In this document: one piece after another, positions 5,865 through 6,063 of the stretch
Layout of the letters: each line of letters begins with the position of its first letter
Position numbering within the stretch: position 1 is the stretch's first letter
Source of the DNA: Nitrospinota bacterium
GTDB taxonomy: Bacteria; UBA8248; JACPRG01
Direction of reading: 5' to 3'
DNA length: 6,063 nt
Assembly: GCA_030740135.1 (NCBI GenBank)
Contig: JASLXW010000257.1
Span: 1 to 6,063, forward strand
Program-made: the position numbers and the translations under genes
Notes under the pieces: model-generated
What the model was told of the DNA's origin: nothing
Seen by the model: the letters and a program-made list of their open reading frames with translations, nothing else
Database searches by the model: none

Positions 5865-6063
5865 CTGCTCTCCCCGCTCTTTATCGACAGGACGGTCCAG
5901 GAAACATTTCCGAAGGCCGGCACCTCGGCGTCCACATCCAAGATCAAGTCCGGAAACTTCCGGGACGGGGATTCGTTCCACAAGGGCAGCGGGCAGGCCG
6001 TCATCCACCGCCTGGCCGACGGCTCCCGTCTTTTGAGGCTGGAGGACTTCAAATCCACCAACG
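5865..6063 (+). CDS. DM13-domain protein, N-terminal part, start unresolved and 3' end cut by window
   Basis: The frame from 5865 encodes 66 residues: LLSPLFIDRTVQETFP, a Ser/Thr/Ala linker, then the first half of a DM13 domain, KIKSGNFRDGDSFHKGSG (27-44) and HRLADGSRLLRLEDFKSTN (48-66). The DM13 domain is a roughly 100-residue extracytoplasmic module proposed to have an electron-transfer role, and bacterial members are usually secreted or membrane-anchored. In relatives as I recall them, a membrane helix precedes a SPLFI-DRTV-E-like segment, often via Trp-Tyr. Here the upstream codons read Gly-Ala-Trp-TAG-Leu-Leu-Ser-Pro. An amber codon thus sits where a Tyr would be expected, and no ATG, GTG or TTG occurs between it and the domain. 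The coordinates given are simply the open frame after that stop. The 5' end may be mutated, may use CTG, or may reflect a sequence error. It is in the same frame as the EamA gene just upstream. Domain call fairly firm; gene status uncertain. Confidence 0.6.
   Translation, partial: MLSPLFIDRTVQETFPKAGTSASTSKIKSGNFRDGDSFHKGSGQAVIHRLADGSRLLRLEDFKSTN

Noticed and set aside
5726..6061. Minus-strand open frames at the right edge (111 and 92 codons)
   Set aside because: They are antisense to the end of the EamA gene and to the DM13 coding sequence, whose plus-strand translation matches a known domain.

Overview
The window is GC-rich bacterial chromosomal DNA with six protein-coding regions and no RNA genes, insertion sequences or CRISPR arrays that I can see. 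A secreted protein with an N-terminal signal/anchor and a parvulin-like plus TPR layout suggests a Gram-negative-type cell. The pheA-hisC gene order is shared by pseudomonads, many deltaproteobacteria and Nitrospirota-like lineages. The sequence alone does not fix the phylum.

Left part, minus strand (reading right to left from about 3.7 kb to 1). A probable exported protein joins a parvulin-like region, TPR repeats, a basic proline-rich linker and a LytR_C-type C-terminal domain (3701-2106). After about 105 bases holding a GC-rich hairpin and a weak promoter candidate comes pheA (2000-942, GTG start), a chorismate mutase/prephenate dehydratase with a C-terminal ACT domain. It overlaps by ATGA with a histidinol-phosphate/aromatic aminotransferase gene of the hisC family (945 to beyond the left edge). 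pheA and hisC look like a translationally coupled pair for phenylalanine/tyrosine synthesis: PheA makes phenylpyruvate and a HisC-type transaminase can aminate it.

Middle, 3702-3866. This is a divergent intergenic region. A perfect 14-bp dyad, GTCAATGGATTGAC, places a -35-like TTGAC on each strand and may control both flanking genes.

Right part, plus strand. A DUF2877/AllH-like protein (3894-4859, true start probably further upstream) is followed, after 108 bases with hairpins, by an EamA/DMT-family transporter (4968-5834). Just behind it, in the same reading frame but after two TAG codons, lies the beginning of a DM13-domain protein (from about 5865 to the right edge). That gene has no normal start codon in view.

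The main points for a second look are the broken or unusual 5' end of the DM13 gene, the parvulin-TPR-LytR_C architecture, the eroded chorismate mutase active site in PheA, the symmetric divergent promoter, and an AllH-like protein without its usual oxamate carbamoyltransferase partners nearby. I did not find a convincing new multi-gene system.
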